Assembly: GCA_933228675.1 (NCBI GenBank)
Contig: OW121741.1
Location: 35,655,952-35,719,951 of the forward strand
Reading direction: 5' to 3'
Length of the DNA stretch: 64,000 nt
Source: Stomorhina lunata
Taxonomy: Eukaryota; Arthropoda; Insecta; Diptera; Rhiniidae
Below, one piece after another: positions 1 through 9,759 of the stretch. The notes beneath the pieces are model-generated. The model was not told the origin of the DNA. It saw nothing but the letters and a program-made list of their open reading frames with translations, and made no database searches. Each line of letters starts with the position of its first letter. Position 1 is the stretch's first letter. The translations under genes and the position numbers were made by a program.

Positions 1-1
1 A

Positions 2-681
2 AAAGAAATGGAGAAACTGAATCCCAATCGTGATGCCAATGAACCCGATGAATCTAAAGAACATAAAGAAATTCGTAACTTAATGCGTGATTTATTCCTA
101 AAGCTTGATGCGTTGTCCAACTTCCACTTTACACCCAAACCTGTTGCTCCAGAACCTAAAATTATTACAAACACTCCGGCTGTGGCTATGGAAGAAGTGG
201 CACCTGTTGCCGTTAGTGATGCTAAACTTCTGGCACCGGAAGAAGTATTCCGAGGTCCTAAATCTGAATTGATTGGCAAATCCGAACGTACGAAAACTGA
301 CAAGAATCGCGCCTTACGTAAAAAGAAAACTAAACAACGAGCCATACACAATGCCCTGGAGGCCAGGGATTTGGAACGCCAAAAGAAGGGCATACCACTG
401 ACAAAGAAGGAAGAAAGTGCCAAGTTGATGAAGAAATTGACGAAGCAAAGAAATGTGGAAAAGGTAAGTTATAATATAAAGTTTTATAAATTTTAGCAAT
501 GATTTTTTATTAAAAATTGTTATTTCTTCTTTTAAAGATTACATCAAGCAACGATCATGGTGCATTAAAATCTTCGAAGGCATTCTTCTCCAAACTGCAA
601 GATCAAACCACTACCAGCGTAAAACCCACAAAAAAGAAACAGGACACCAAGGCTTTATCAGCGAAAAAGCTAAAACTTTAG
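2..681 (+). CDS. Mpp10: Mpp10, U3 snoRNP component, C-terminal two exons (5' partial)
   Basis: Two coding exons, 2..463 and 538..681, are joined by a 74-bp intron (donor GTAAGT at 464, acceptor TTTAAAG ending at 537, phase 0). The frame is open to the left window edge, so the ATG at 8 is probably internal. The protein has the conserved Mpp10 C-terminal block: [10 protein letters not shown], then [30 protein letters not shown] and [17 protein letters not shown], followed by a Lys/Arg-rich coiled tail that ends AKKLKL after exon 2. In other eukaryotes Mpp10 scaffolds Imp3/Imp4 in the small-subunit processome and is needed for 18S rRNA processing in the nucleolus. The family is usually 550-700 residues, so about two thirds lies upstream. 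This is the only clearly functional host gene in the window. Confidence 0.93.
464..537 (+). other. Mpp10: Mpp10 intron
   Basis: Short fly-type intron. GTAAGT donor, T-rich tract and AAAG acceptor. Removing it joins the codon for Lys to ITSSNDHG in frame. Confidence 0.85.
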
Positions 682-794
682 TCAAACTAAGTAATTGTTT
701 TCCTTATTTTCTTTTTAAATTAGCAAAGTCAAGTAAATATGCAAACTTATATATACCTATAGTATATATAATATTTTTATATAGTACATAAACA

Positions 795-800
795 AATAAA
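795..800 (+). promoter_or_regulatory. Poly(A) signal of Mpp10
   Basis: AATAAA lies 114 bp after the stop codon in an AT-rich 3' UTR. It is the first canonical hexamer after the stop. From here to about 1228 I see nothing recognisable. Confidence 0.6.
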
Positions 801-1228
801 ACTAACAAAAAGTATAAAAACGTTGTAAAACATCCCTAGACTACAAACACGCATAAATGATTAAGAACATTATGATTATTACGTGCCAGTTGTTATAAGA
901 AAAAAGTGGCTGTGTATCGCACGATCCTACGAATGTTCTTGTTATTTGTTAGAGGCGAATGAATGTGGACAATGTACAGACAAATTTTCGTTTATGCCAT
1001 AAAATAATGAGTGTGTATAGATGTTAGGAACTAATTTTATGTCGCGTAATGACGTCAAATATAGTTATAGTTAAAGTACAAATAGCTTGTTTTGTAATGT
1101 TGCTTTAAAGATTCATGAATTGTTTTTTTTGGTACAAATTTACACCATTTCCAATGTTTTTCTTCGTTTATGGATATTACTCTCCATAAGATAGGTTTTC
1201 CTACTAAATACTTCTTACATTGCCGGCT

Positions 1229-2118
1229 TTATGAGGAAGTCAGAGAATTTGTTTCTCCTATTTTGTCATACCTCAGAGCAAAACCCTGTCGATGGCATTC
1301 TACATACTGCGGAACATTTTTGGTAAGAATTTTAATGAATGTCTTCCAGAACTGCTTTATATAAGGTGATATAGAGTGTCGGGGTGGTATGCTGTCTGAT
1401 ATCATTCTCATAACATGTCGTGGTGGGGGATCTAATTCCGTTAGATGGTGGTTTGGATGATCTCTCCTATGACATCCCAGAAGGAATTGCCTATTTTGCA
1501 TTTGACTATGTTACTATGTGGTAGGACCCTCATATGCTCATGTAGATGGCTTTCTGAGAACATTTTTAGGCAGCCGTTATTGTTCTGAGGGAGTTTTTTC
1601 CACTGCGTTTCGCTCACACCACACGGGAGCAGCAAAATTTGCCACGGACCGACCAATTTATAGGTAGCAAATAGGGTTTCTTTATCTTTTCCCTAATTGC
1701 TGCCGGCTAGCGACTTGAGGACCTTATTCAACCGCGTGATTTATTACAAGTTGCGGTGGCATGAGCTGACGAAGAGTATAAGCTGTCGAATGTCACTCCC
1801 AATATTTTGGGGCGGTTTTTTGTCTTTATTCTCACATCGTCGACTAAGACATTCAGTTTCAGCGATACTTCCTTCGTCCATGTGGTCCTTCGGGTGGCGC
1901 CGGGAGTTTAGAAAGGTAGAAATTAAATAGGAATAGGAGAGAAATACACCCTGTGGTACTCCTTGCTTAACTCTACGGGGTTTTTACTTCTGGTTTTCAA
2001 ACTCCACACATAGTTTACAACCCATCTTTTGATGGATTTTAAAAGACTTGAGCTGTCTTCAACGAGGATTGCATGACTGACCATGTCAAATGCTTTTGAC
2101 AGGTCAAGCGCTACCATT
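1229..2118 (-). mobile_element. Jockey-clade LINE fragment (reverse transcriptase, decayed)
   Basis: Read on the minus strand, several frames line up as one reverse transcriptase: VALDLSKAFDMVSHA (motif A) and an IKRWVVNYV stretch near 2118; then GVTFDSLYS and a VLKSLAGSN-GKDKETL thumb region around 1680-1800; then QFLLGCHRRDHPNHHL and PPPRHVM near 1400-1500. Frameshifts and stops break it many times, and the catalytic YADD segment is missing. The order of motifs is that of Jockey-type non-LTR elements. It is not functional. Confidence 0.75.
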
Positions 2119-2137
2119 ATTGTGCATTATTGTGTAC

Positions 2138-2498
2138 TCTAACCTGCTCGTGGTACATACTGATAACCTGAGCAACCCGTGTGCGATTCTAGGTCAGGGC
2201 TAATTTGACAGGGAGTTATCTTAGAGCCATTCCAATGTATTTGGTCTAAGGGTCCAAGATAATTGTACTTGGCAAAGTGCGAAAATGTTTGTTGCGGTTG
2301 CAAGCGTGCGTCTGTCTCGGATCGAGCGGAATGCTATACAAACGTGGCTGGTGTCTTGGACTCATCGACTTAGCACTTACGACGTTTTAAGCATGAAAAA
2401 AACAACATTACAGAATATACTATTCTAAGGGGTAATCATGCGAGAAATCCCCCTGCTACGGCAGCTGGCACAAGGATTTTAGAGGTACCTAGTCTATG
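2138..2498 (+). repeat. LINE-derived non-autonomous element, copy 1 (3' end lost)
   Basis: About 360 bp similar along its length to 13390..13800 (shared CTCGTGGTACAT, GATTCTAGGTCAGGGCTAA, CCCCCTGCTACGGCAGCTGG). This copy stops at TCTATGCA where the SINE starts, and the 3' tail seen in the complete copy is absent. Confidence 0.7.
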
Positions 2499-2750
2499 CA
2501 TCCGCGGTGGTATAGCAAGTTAGTCATCCACCTAGCATACTAGAGGTCCCAAGTTCGATAACCGGCCAGACTCATTTGAAAAAAATTAAAAAAAGCGGCG
2601 GTTCACCTCATAACTCAGCTAGCCTCTGGTTATTGAGTATAAGGCTTTGTAAAACTTCTCTAACTAATGCATTTACCGTTCGGAGGCGGAGTTAAAACGT
2701 AGGTCCCTTTCAATGAGTCTAAAAAATAGAATCATCGGATGCAGCTCATT
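2499..2750 (+). mobile_element. tRNA-derived SINE, copy 1 (3' truncated)
   Basis: Begins CGCGGTGGTATAGC (A-box-like) followed by GGTCCCAAGTTCGAT (B-box-like), then an internal GCGGCGGTTCACCTC, TTATTGAGTAT and CGGATGCAGCTCATT. The same order occurs in three other places in the window. The terminal part that ends in a TA-rich tail in other copies is missing. Confidence 0.75.
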
Positions 2751-2804
2751 ATTAGTAATGTTATTTCCCAATTCCACTATCAAAGCGTTAGTCTTATAGT
2801 CTTA

Positions 2805-3238
2805 CTCACTTACTTAAATGACCTATATTTGTAACCTGTTAAGGTCAAAGGCTGAGCATATTTTAGAAATATTAGCGCTTCAATCTTGTGTGCATATTCT
2901 TCAATTTCGTAGGCCAAGCTTTGAAAGATTTTCCTTTACTTGGTCTTTCCATAGAAGTTTTGGGTATCCTCTTTTTATATTTGGGTGGACCGTTTTCTGG
3001 TTTTTTCATGGTAATTGTTTTTTAGAAGCCCGACACCCTAACCCATTCTTATTAGAGAACTCGCGGCACATCTTAGCTCAGTACATTAACGGGTGTTAAC
3101 GTAGTTACCCGTGTGATACCACGTGGAGGTCAGTGTCCACAGTTGAGATGAAGGATAACCAAGATAATTCTGGGCTTACCAAGTTTACCCAATCAGAACC
3201 GTTGCTTGGTCTCCAACATCTCCTACATCCCCCATGTC
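2805..3238 (-). repeat. LINE-end-derived repeat B, copy 1
   Basis: About 430 bp, one of four copies (others near 12790, 48628 and 60836). On the minus strand its distal part encodes a degraded WKDQVEENLSKLGLRNW-type tail, typical of the C-terminus of an endonuclease-RT LINE. The proximal part (from GATGTAGG.GATGTTGG) is non-coding. The RT core is absent in every copy. Confidence 0.65.
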
Positions 3239-3576
3239 TTATATTATTATATCAGTTTGCCAGGAAACAGTGTTATATAACATTCTAAAATGTTTACGAT
3301 AAAAAGTGGAATTCAAATGAAAAAAAGGCACCCTACACAGTCACGTGCCAATGCTAATTACTTCCATGCAAGTTGGAACAGTATTTTCGCATTTAAAGCG
3401 TATAGGTAGGGTTGCCAGTCAGGCTGGATTCGACTGAATTGTCCAGCTTTTTGAGTGCTTGTCCAGTGTCAAGCTAAAATTAATTTTGTCCAGCTGAAAG
3501 GTGAAGACTAGAAATTTGTTTAATATTTTTAAAGAAAATCTATTTTATAAGAACGCAATAATGTGCGCATTTTTTC

Positions 3577-4446
3577 CAATTTGTAGGTCAAGCTTTCAAA
3601 GATTTTCCTCTACTTGGCCTTCATTCGGGATAATTTTTGAATACTTTTGCTGCTAGAATATTTTCATACATTAGCACAACATGTCCCAGCCAACGCAGCC
3701 GGTGCTGTTTGATGCGCTTTACTAAGTCGATGTAAATGTATAACTCATAGAGCTCATTGTTCATTCAATGTCGATATTCATTGTTGATGCAAACTGGTCC
3801 AAAGATTTTTCGTAGAATCTTCCTCTCAAAAACTCCAAGAATAGCTTCCTCTGCCTGTGCAAGTGCCCATCATTCAACACCATATAATAACAGGGGTAGT
3901 ATAAGCGTTTTGTAGAGCGTAGTTTTAGCTCTTACAGAGAGAGCTTTATTACTCATCTGCCTGCTTATGATTCTACGTTTGATTTCGATTTCATTATTAT
4001 GTTGACGGCGATATCAAGGTAAACAAATTCTTTTACAACCTTGTAGCTATTTTTCTCAACGATAGAAACCAAAAGTTTTGTTTTGATTCATTGACCCATT
4101 TTATTAGATTCCTTCTCGATACTTAAAATGGCGGCAGTCAAATCGAGCATTGTGCGTCCCATGGTATGTAAATATGTTGTTGTAAATATGTTGCTCTTGG
4201 CCGAGAAACCTCGGGTCATTCCGGTACGTAGAACAGGTTGTTGCGGGAATATCAATATCATCGACAAACGCGAGTAGCATGTGTTTTCTGTTGAAAATTG
4301 TTCAGATCTCGGACAATTTTGCAATGACCTCGGGTCATTCCGGTACGTAGAACAGGTTGTTGCGGGAATATCAATGTCATCGACAAACGCGAGTAGCATG
4401 TGTTTTCTGTTGAAAATTGTTCAGATCTCGGACAATTTTGCAATTC
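3577..4446 (-). pseudogene. Captured LINE reverse-transcriptase/C-terminal fragment inside the hAT
   Basis: Minus-strand frames read FVDDIDI (RT motif C, with V for A), LTAAILSIEKESNKMGQ, ILRKIFGPVCINNEYRH and KRIKQHRLRWLGHVV, in that order. This is the order in endonuclease-RT LINEs. Stops and frameshifts interrupt it. Confidence 0.7.
4209..4446. repeat. 119-bp perfect-looking tandem duplication
   Basis: CCTCGGGTCATTCCGG starts at 4209 and again at 4328. The two units differ at very few bases (for example ATCAATATCATC against ATCAATGTCATC). It duplicates the RT motif-C segment in this hAT copy but not in the other. Confidence 0.85.
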
Positions 4447-4581
4447 CGTTTATCAAAAAGTGAAATATTCACCGAAGCAAATTTTTTGTTATCAATGTCC
4501 AGCTAATTTTTGGGTTGTCAAGCTTTTTTTTCCTTATGTCCAGCTTTTTCAGGTTTTGTGTCTGGCAACCCTACGTATAGG

Positions 4582-5117
4582 TCATCATATTCATTTCTAC
4601 GTTTTATTTTTTTAAAAATACCGACAACCAACTGTGCGATTTGTAAGAAATTCTTAAAAATTTAAGACACAGTAATTTAACTTGAGCTAAATTTATATTA
4701 TGGAGTTTACATTTTCCTTATAAAAGTTCGTCATATGACGATGTATGTATGAATGTGTGTAGTGAATAACCTACACAACTTTAGCTGTGATAATTTGTCT
4801 AGTCAAATTATAGGAAAGCGCGTGTAACAGATTTTAAAAATGTTATTTTATTTTACGATGCGCCAGAAATCCTATTACTATTTGTTTCGCTCATAAATAG
4901 ACAATCGTTTGATTTCAACTCATTTGACATTTAGTGTAAATCTGCATAAAAATTGCATTGAATTTTCCTTTTAAATTGTCATGACATGTCATTTAGTCAT
5001 TTGGAAGATTAAATAATAATAAATAGATTCCAATTGAATAGAGTTGCAGATTTGCAACTTGTTGCTTGTCATAATGGATAAAATATATATTTTTTATATT
5101 ATTTGTCCATATGTTAA
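4582..5117. other. AT-rich spacer, no gene seen
   Basis: No coding, RNA or repeat structure recognised between the hAT target duplication and the mariner. Confidence 0.5.
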
Positions 5118-5119
5118 TA

Positions 5120-6582
5120 TCGGGTGGTTAAATTTCAAGGGCCGATGTTGATTTTGAATAAAACACAAACTATTTAGGAAATTATTGTAATTTTATTTTG
5201 TTATGATATTTTGGTATTACTCAATTATGTATGGAACAAAATATCGGTCAAATGGGCGCCGCGACCACGGCGACACACCTCCATCGGATGGTCCAAAATT
5301 TCGATGACCCTGAGGCATAATGGAGGTTATATGGCGTTAATGTGCCGAATTATCTCATCCTTTAGCTCCTGAATTGTTTCGTTAGCTGTGTGGCAAGTGG
5401 CACCATCCTGCTGAAACCACATATCATCCACATCCATATCTTCCAATTCGGGCCATAAAAAGTTCGTTATCATCTCACGATAGCGAACACCATTCACAGT
5501 ATCTGCCTGACCGGCCTCATTTTGGAAAAAATACGGCCCGATGATGCCGCCAGCCCATAAACCGCACCAAACGGTCACTCTTTGTGGGTGCATTGGTTTT
5601 TCGACAATCACTCTTGGATTCTCATTCGCCCAAATGCGGCAATTCTGTTTATTGACGAATCCACTGAGGTGAAAATGTGCCTCATTACTGAAGATGATTT
5701 TCTTCGAAAATTGATCATCTACTTTTGCCATTTCTTGCCACCATTCTGCCCATGGTCAAGAGGCTTTAGTTCTTGAGCCAATTGCACCTTGTAAGCGTGT
5801 AAATGGAAGTCTATGTATAATGTTCATAAACGACGAGCGAGAGAGGTGCAATTGTTGGGCACGACGACGAGTTGAGGTGGGCGGCTCTTTAGCCACACTA
5901 TCGCGAACAGCAGCAATATTTTCTGCAGTACGAGCTGTACGAGCATGCACTGGTGTTCTCACATCTTCTACAGACCCGGTTTGCTCGAATTTTCCACGAT
6001 TTTTGCGATTGTATGCACATTTGGACGATCAATATATATATATATATATAATATATAATTCCCCGACAACATTCCAATTGGAACAAGGGGTACTTCTCTC
6101 AGACAATGAGCTGCATCCGATTCTACTTTTAGACTCATTGAAAGGGACCTACGTTTTAACGCCGGCTCCGAACGGCAAATGCATTAGTTAGAGAAGTTTT
6201 TCATAGCCTAATACTCAATAACCGGTGGCTAGCCGAGTTATGAGGTGAACCGCCGCTTTTTTGAAAATTAATTTTTTTCAAGTGGGCCTGACAGGGATTG
6301 AACTTGGGACCTCTGGTATGCTAGGCGGGTGACTAACCTGCTATACCACGGCGGTTCACAAACGATCAAATTGACCAAAAAAATCACGATCTGCATTTTG
6401 TTTGAACGCCCATTTTCATAATAAGTCTGGATAACTTTGACACGTTGTTGGATTGTGTATCTCTCCATGGTTCAAATTGAATAAGTCTGAAATAGAGAAA
6501 TTTCAAATAAAATTCGGGAAAAAAACTTGGCGTTTAGGTGTGGTTCACATTCAACATCGGCCCTTACAATTTAACCACCCTT
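5120..6582 (-). mobile_element. DD41D mariner (subfamily 2), copy A, defective
   Basis: Inverted ends GGGTGGTTAAATT and AATTTAACCACCC lie next to TA dinucleotides (5118 and 6583). The minus strand carries a degraded transposase: MERYTIQQRVKVIQTYYEN at the start, then FSNEAHFHLSG, WFQQDGATCHTANET, and a jump to ELKDEIIRHI. The first catalytic Asp is Asn (FSDEAH has become FSNEAH), and an internal deletion removes the third Asp with its DLTPLD context. A SINE is inserted at 6033..6361. The element cannot encode an active enzyme. Confidence 0.85.
6033..6361 (-). mobile_element. tRNA-derived SINE, copy 2, complete, nested in mariner A
   Basis: Flanked by ACGATCAA at 6025..6032 and 6362..6369, a duplicated piece of the mariner. 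Read on the minus strand it starts TGTGAACCGCCGTGG, has an A-box-like TGGTATAGCAGG, a B-box-like AAGTTCAATCC, an internal inverted copy of its own head (CGGCGGTTCACC), a body ending CCAATTGGAATGTTGTCGGG, and a (TA)n tail instead of poly(A). Length is about 329 bp. RNA polymerase III promoter boxes are inferred by similarity to tRNA consensus. Confidence 0.85.
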
Positions 6583-6849
6583 TATAATCATAAAAGTTAG
6601 GAGATTTCATTTGCATGTTTAAAGGATCTCTCTAGGATATTCAATAAAAAATTCGGAATATGGCTGTGGAAAACTGACGTTGTTTGTATGAAAGACCTTA
6701 GCAAAATTCTATTTAATAATTGACGAAAAGATCTCCGGTGAATATGTAAGCCATTCTCCAAATTTTGAATAAGACTTGACAGAAGCCATCTCTAGATAGC
6801 AGTAAGGCTGTGAGCTTAGTTGTTATTGTTGTTAACAGCTCACAGCCTG

Positions 6850-7150
6850 TTGTTGTTTTAGCGGGCATCTGTTGGGAGATCAAGGCCAAGAAATTGTGCT
6901 ATTTCTAATGGATGAGTCTACAAATCCTCAGGACTAAGTGAAGTCGGGTTGGCGGTACAGTTAAAAATGTGGGGGGCTCCATTCCGTTCTCAGTTGAGCC
7001 AGAACGACTCTTGTTTTCCAGACAGGCAGGTTCTTTTCTTCTTCTGCTATGGGTGGTGGGCGATCTCTTAATACAACATTCATGTGATAATCTGAAATCG
7101 CTGAGCTGGTGGCGTATTTATGAATGTTGTTTAATGCTGCCATGTACGAG
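6850..7150 (-). mobile_element. Jockey-clade LINE fragment, RT C-terminus
   Basis: Minus-strand translation reads SAISDYHMNVVLRDRPPPIA, TRVVLAQLRTEWSP, then after a gap CTANPTSLSPEDL and HPLEIAQFLGLDLPTDAR, ending at a stop. This is the usual Cys-containing end of Jockey-type ORF2. The segment between the two parts, with its remaining Cys residues, is deleted. Confidence 0.75.
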
Positions 7151-7284
7151 ATATGATCTAGGTTAGGTTAGGTTAGGCAGGTATCCGATGTTAAGTCAGC
7201 GTCACTTGGGTCCTAGAAACGGTCCCTTTGTGGTACCTGCAGGGGATAGACTGGAAAAAAGAACGAAGATAATTAATTCCAGGC

Positions 7285-8466
7285 CATCGATGAGAGGCTT
7301 ATTCAAGCCAGCCTGTAGCTCTGATAAATGAGTCTATTTTACGAATGTCAATACTCGATAGATGGGATAAATCATGCAGATAAGGTACCCCCAGAATGGT
7401 AGCTCTCGAAATTGAAAGAACGGGGCAGTGGCAGAGAAGATGAGTAACCGTTTCCTCCTCTTCGACTTTGTGACAGCTTCGGCAGTAGTCATAGTGTTGA
7501 TGGTTAAGCCTTCTGGCATGCAGCCCAAAAGTACAATGACCTGTTAGGGTCGAGATTAGGTTGCGGAGTCTGTGGCGAGGTAGAGAAGCCAAGCACTTTG
7601 AACGTTTATTGTCATAAGTGAACCATGTTTGCCTGGATATTGAACAAGTGGTTTCAAGGGACCAGGTGTTCTGCTCTGATCCGTAAAGAAGTTACCTAAT
7701 TACTGATTTGGAGGCGGATAGCAGTACGCCCGTAAATTGATCAATGTTATCCTGACTCAGGAGAGCACCGGATTTAGCAAGTCTGTCTGCAGTGGAGTTA
7801 CCAGGTATGTTTTTGTGCCCGGGTACCCAGAAAAGTTCGTGATGTCGTGTGGACATAAGATAGGGATTTTATGGCAGCCTGACTGTCGATACAAAAGCGA
7901 ATATCCCTGTCGTATATTCTGTAGTATCTTAACCATTTGGCAGCCCTGGGGGGTTACCGCGTAACTCGATTCGAAAATAAAACTGTTCGAATTTGTATGC
8001 TTAAAGTATTGTGTTTCGAAAATAATTTGTTTCGAATCGAGTTACGCAGTAACCCCCCTGTATATGGCCGATATCTCGGATTGTAGGATACTACACTGAT
8101 CAGGAAGCTTAAAACAGATTTCCTTCCCTAAAAGTGGGATGAAGAAGTCCCCTCCCACGCCCATCTTTGACTTGGATCCGTCCGCATATACCTCCAAACA
8201 GCTGTCATCAAGGAATGATGGACCTCCAGAGATAGTTACAGTAAAGGATTTGTCAAAGAGTGGGATGGAATTGCAGTAGTCAATGTTGTCAGGGATATTT
8301 ATGAATTTATCCAGAATAGTGGAGTGTCCTGATTGCGAATGGGACCAGTTTCCGATAGTGCTAAGTCGGACAGCCGATTTAAGGGCGATTTGCTGTGCCA
8401 TTAGTTCGACTGGGAGCCAGTTGAGCATGGCAAAGAGCGACTTAGGTGTAGTTTTTAAGGTATGAC
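7285..8466 (-). pseudogene. RNase-H-bearing LINE (LOA/I-group-like) ORF2 C-terminal half
   Basis: On the minus strand from 8466: SLFAMLNWLPVELMAQQIA, then the RNase H domain VYADGSKSKMGVGG (catalytic Asp), SEISAIY (catalytic Glu), RAAKWLRYYRIYD, CIDSQAAIKS (catalytic Asp), WVPGHKNIPGNSTADRLAKS (His and Asp), and finally LTGHCTFGLHARRL with YCRSCHKVEEEETVTHLLCH. All four RNase H acidic positions can be read, but frameshifts and a 109-bp MITE interrupt them. The clade is suggested by the RNase H plus C-terminal HLLCHCP pattern; other RNase-H-containing clades remain possible. Confidence 0.75.
7949..8057. mobile_element. 109-bp palindromic MITE, copy 1, in RNase H
   Basis: Starts GGGGGTTACCGCGTAACTCG and ends with the near-perfect inverse (GCGTAAC/GTTACGC and CCCCC), with CTG on both sides (7946..7948 and 8058..8060). 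Removing the element plus one CTG joins the LINE frame as SEISAIY-RAAKWLRYYR without a shift, so a 3-bp target duplication is well supported. A shorter relative is at 59603..59684. Confidence 0.88.
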
Positions 8467-8840
8467 GAGGTATGATCTAAAGGAACAAGTAAATAAATTT
8501 GTATGCTATCCTCATACACGCGAAGATCTTTCCTGACATTCTAGGTTTCTTTGTCCATTCCCTAAGTACTGCCGACTAGTGCTTTAATGACCTTGTATCT
8601 ACATCGCAATTTATGCGCGACAGTTGTGGCATGTGCTAACAAGTAAAAAGGCTGTCGAGTGTGACTTCCAGGAGGTTCAGTGTCAAAACTGGTACACCAT
8701 CGATCTCGACGCCAAATTGTAAGCTTACTTCTTTTGGGCTTAGTCAAAAAATATACTTTAACTCTACAAACGTACTTGAACGTTTTTGTTACTACTTCGA
8801 GTTTAATTTGATAGTTTTCGAATATTTTGTACGACATGAT
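8467..8840 (-). mobile_element. Jockey-clade LINE fragment (RT thumb)
   Basis: Minus strand reads KVYFLTKPKRSKLTI and, in a second frame, GVEIDGVPVLTLNLLEVTL, then AHATTVAHKLRCRYKVIKAL and GSTWGMDKET. It matches the same part of ORF2 as the 1.7-kb fragment. It abuts the RNase H LINE directly. Confidence 0.65.
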
Positions 8841-9055
8841 ATATTATAAGTGATATCGACACTATAGCATTGCCATCTTTGATATTTATTATCTTTACTT
8901 ACCCTGATATAGCAGTAATTTAGACATGTATGAAGTTTACTGTCATTGGGTTAAGTTTAAAATTATGGCATATCTTTTGCACTTCAAGATTCTGTATAGG
9001 ATTCTAAATACGGATTGAGGGCCATTGCAAGCTGTGAATATCTAAAATTTAAAAA

Positions 9056-9411
9056 GATGAAGAAAAAGCCGCCAAAGAATGACGTACGTAAAGAAACTCG
9101 ATTACATTTTGCAAGAGAGCATATGAGTTGGGACGTTCAAATTAGAGGTCATATTTTAATGATTGGCGTACTGTAGTTTTTACTGATATAAAGAAATTTA
9201 ATTTTGATGGACCGGACTGCTATAACTATTATTTTCATGATACGGAAAAGAGGGCGATAACTTATTACGGCACAATAGATTTCGAATTTCAAAGTTCAAA
9301 AATGACTGAAGAAACCTATGAAACTCTACTTCAATCGGCATTCCCTAAACTAAGTGAAATTTGTTGGCCTATTGAATGGATTTTGCAACAAGACAATGTA
9401 TGAACATTTCT
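9056..9411 (+). pseudogene. Tc3-like transposase remnant
   Basis: Reads DWRTVVFTDIKKFNFDGPDC and YNYYFHD, then YGTIDFEFQSSKMTEETYE, LLQSAFPKLSEIC and EWILQQDN followed by a stop. This is the catalytic-core order of Tc3-type Tc1/mariner transposases (FSDEKKFNLDGPDG ... QQDNA). The WGAF region is deleted and upstream sequence has stops. I could not find the terminal repeats. Confidence 0.75.
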
Positions 9412-9601
9412 TTGGATTATTTAAAATCAAAACTAATAAGATTGGAAAAGTACGAACTTAGAGTGCTAGTAGATATTATTTCTAGTCATAGTTTTCTAAA
9501 ATATTTCCTAAAGAAAATAAAATTATGTTATGACGATATTCGCAAATGGCGCAACTCGAAAAAGGGGAATACTTTTCACTTTATCTTTCAATGAGCTTCA
9601 T

Positions 9602-9637
9602 TATAGGATCCACTCATTATAATGAGTGGATCCTATA
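9602..9637. repeat. 36-bp perfect palindrome
   Basis: Two 18-base arms (TATAGGATCCACTCATTA and its exact complement) with no spacer. It lies in sequence that may be the 3' part of the Tc3-like remnant. Confidence 0.9.
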
Positions 9638-9759
9638 CAAATTTAACAAAAGAAATATAATAGTGAAAGTAAATGCAAAAAAACGAAAGCAAACAATAAT
9701 GGGCGCTTACGGCACATACTCCTGCGAATCACTCTTTATTAAACATTAGGTCTTATGAA

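Larger units (their letters stand above)
3407..4573. mobile_element. Non-autonomous hAT element carrying a LINE fragment, copy 1
   Basis: Terminal inverted repeats TAGGGTTGCCAG / CTGGCAACCCTA, flanked by a perfect 8-bp direct repeat CGTATAGG at 3399..3406 and 4574..4581. Both features are those of hAT elements. A TGTCCAGC motif recurs close to each end (three near the left end including one TGTCCAG, two near the right), as expected of transposase-binding subterminal repeats. No hAT transposase is present. The interior (about 3577..4446) is LINE sequence on the minus strand. A second copy with the same architecture lies at 58771..59559. Confidence 0.85.

Noticed and set aside
7160..7178. GGTTAGGTTAGGTTAGG, an insect telomere-like repeat
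   Set aside because: Only three to four units, inside LINE debris. This word is common in fly DNA and dipterans generally lack TTAGG telomeres.
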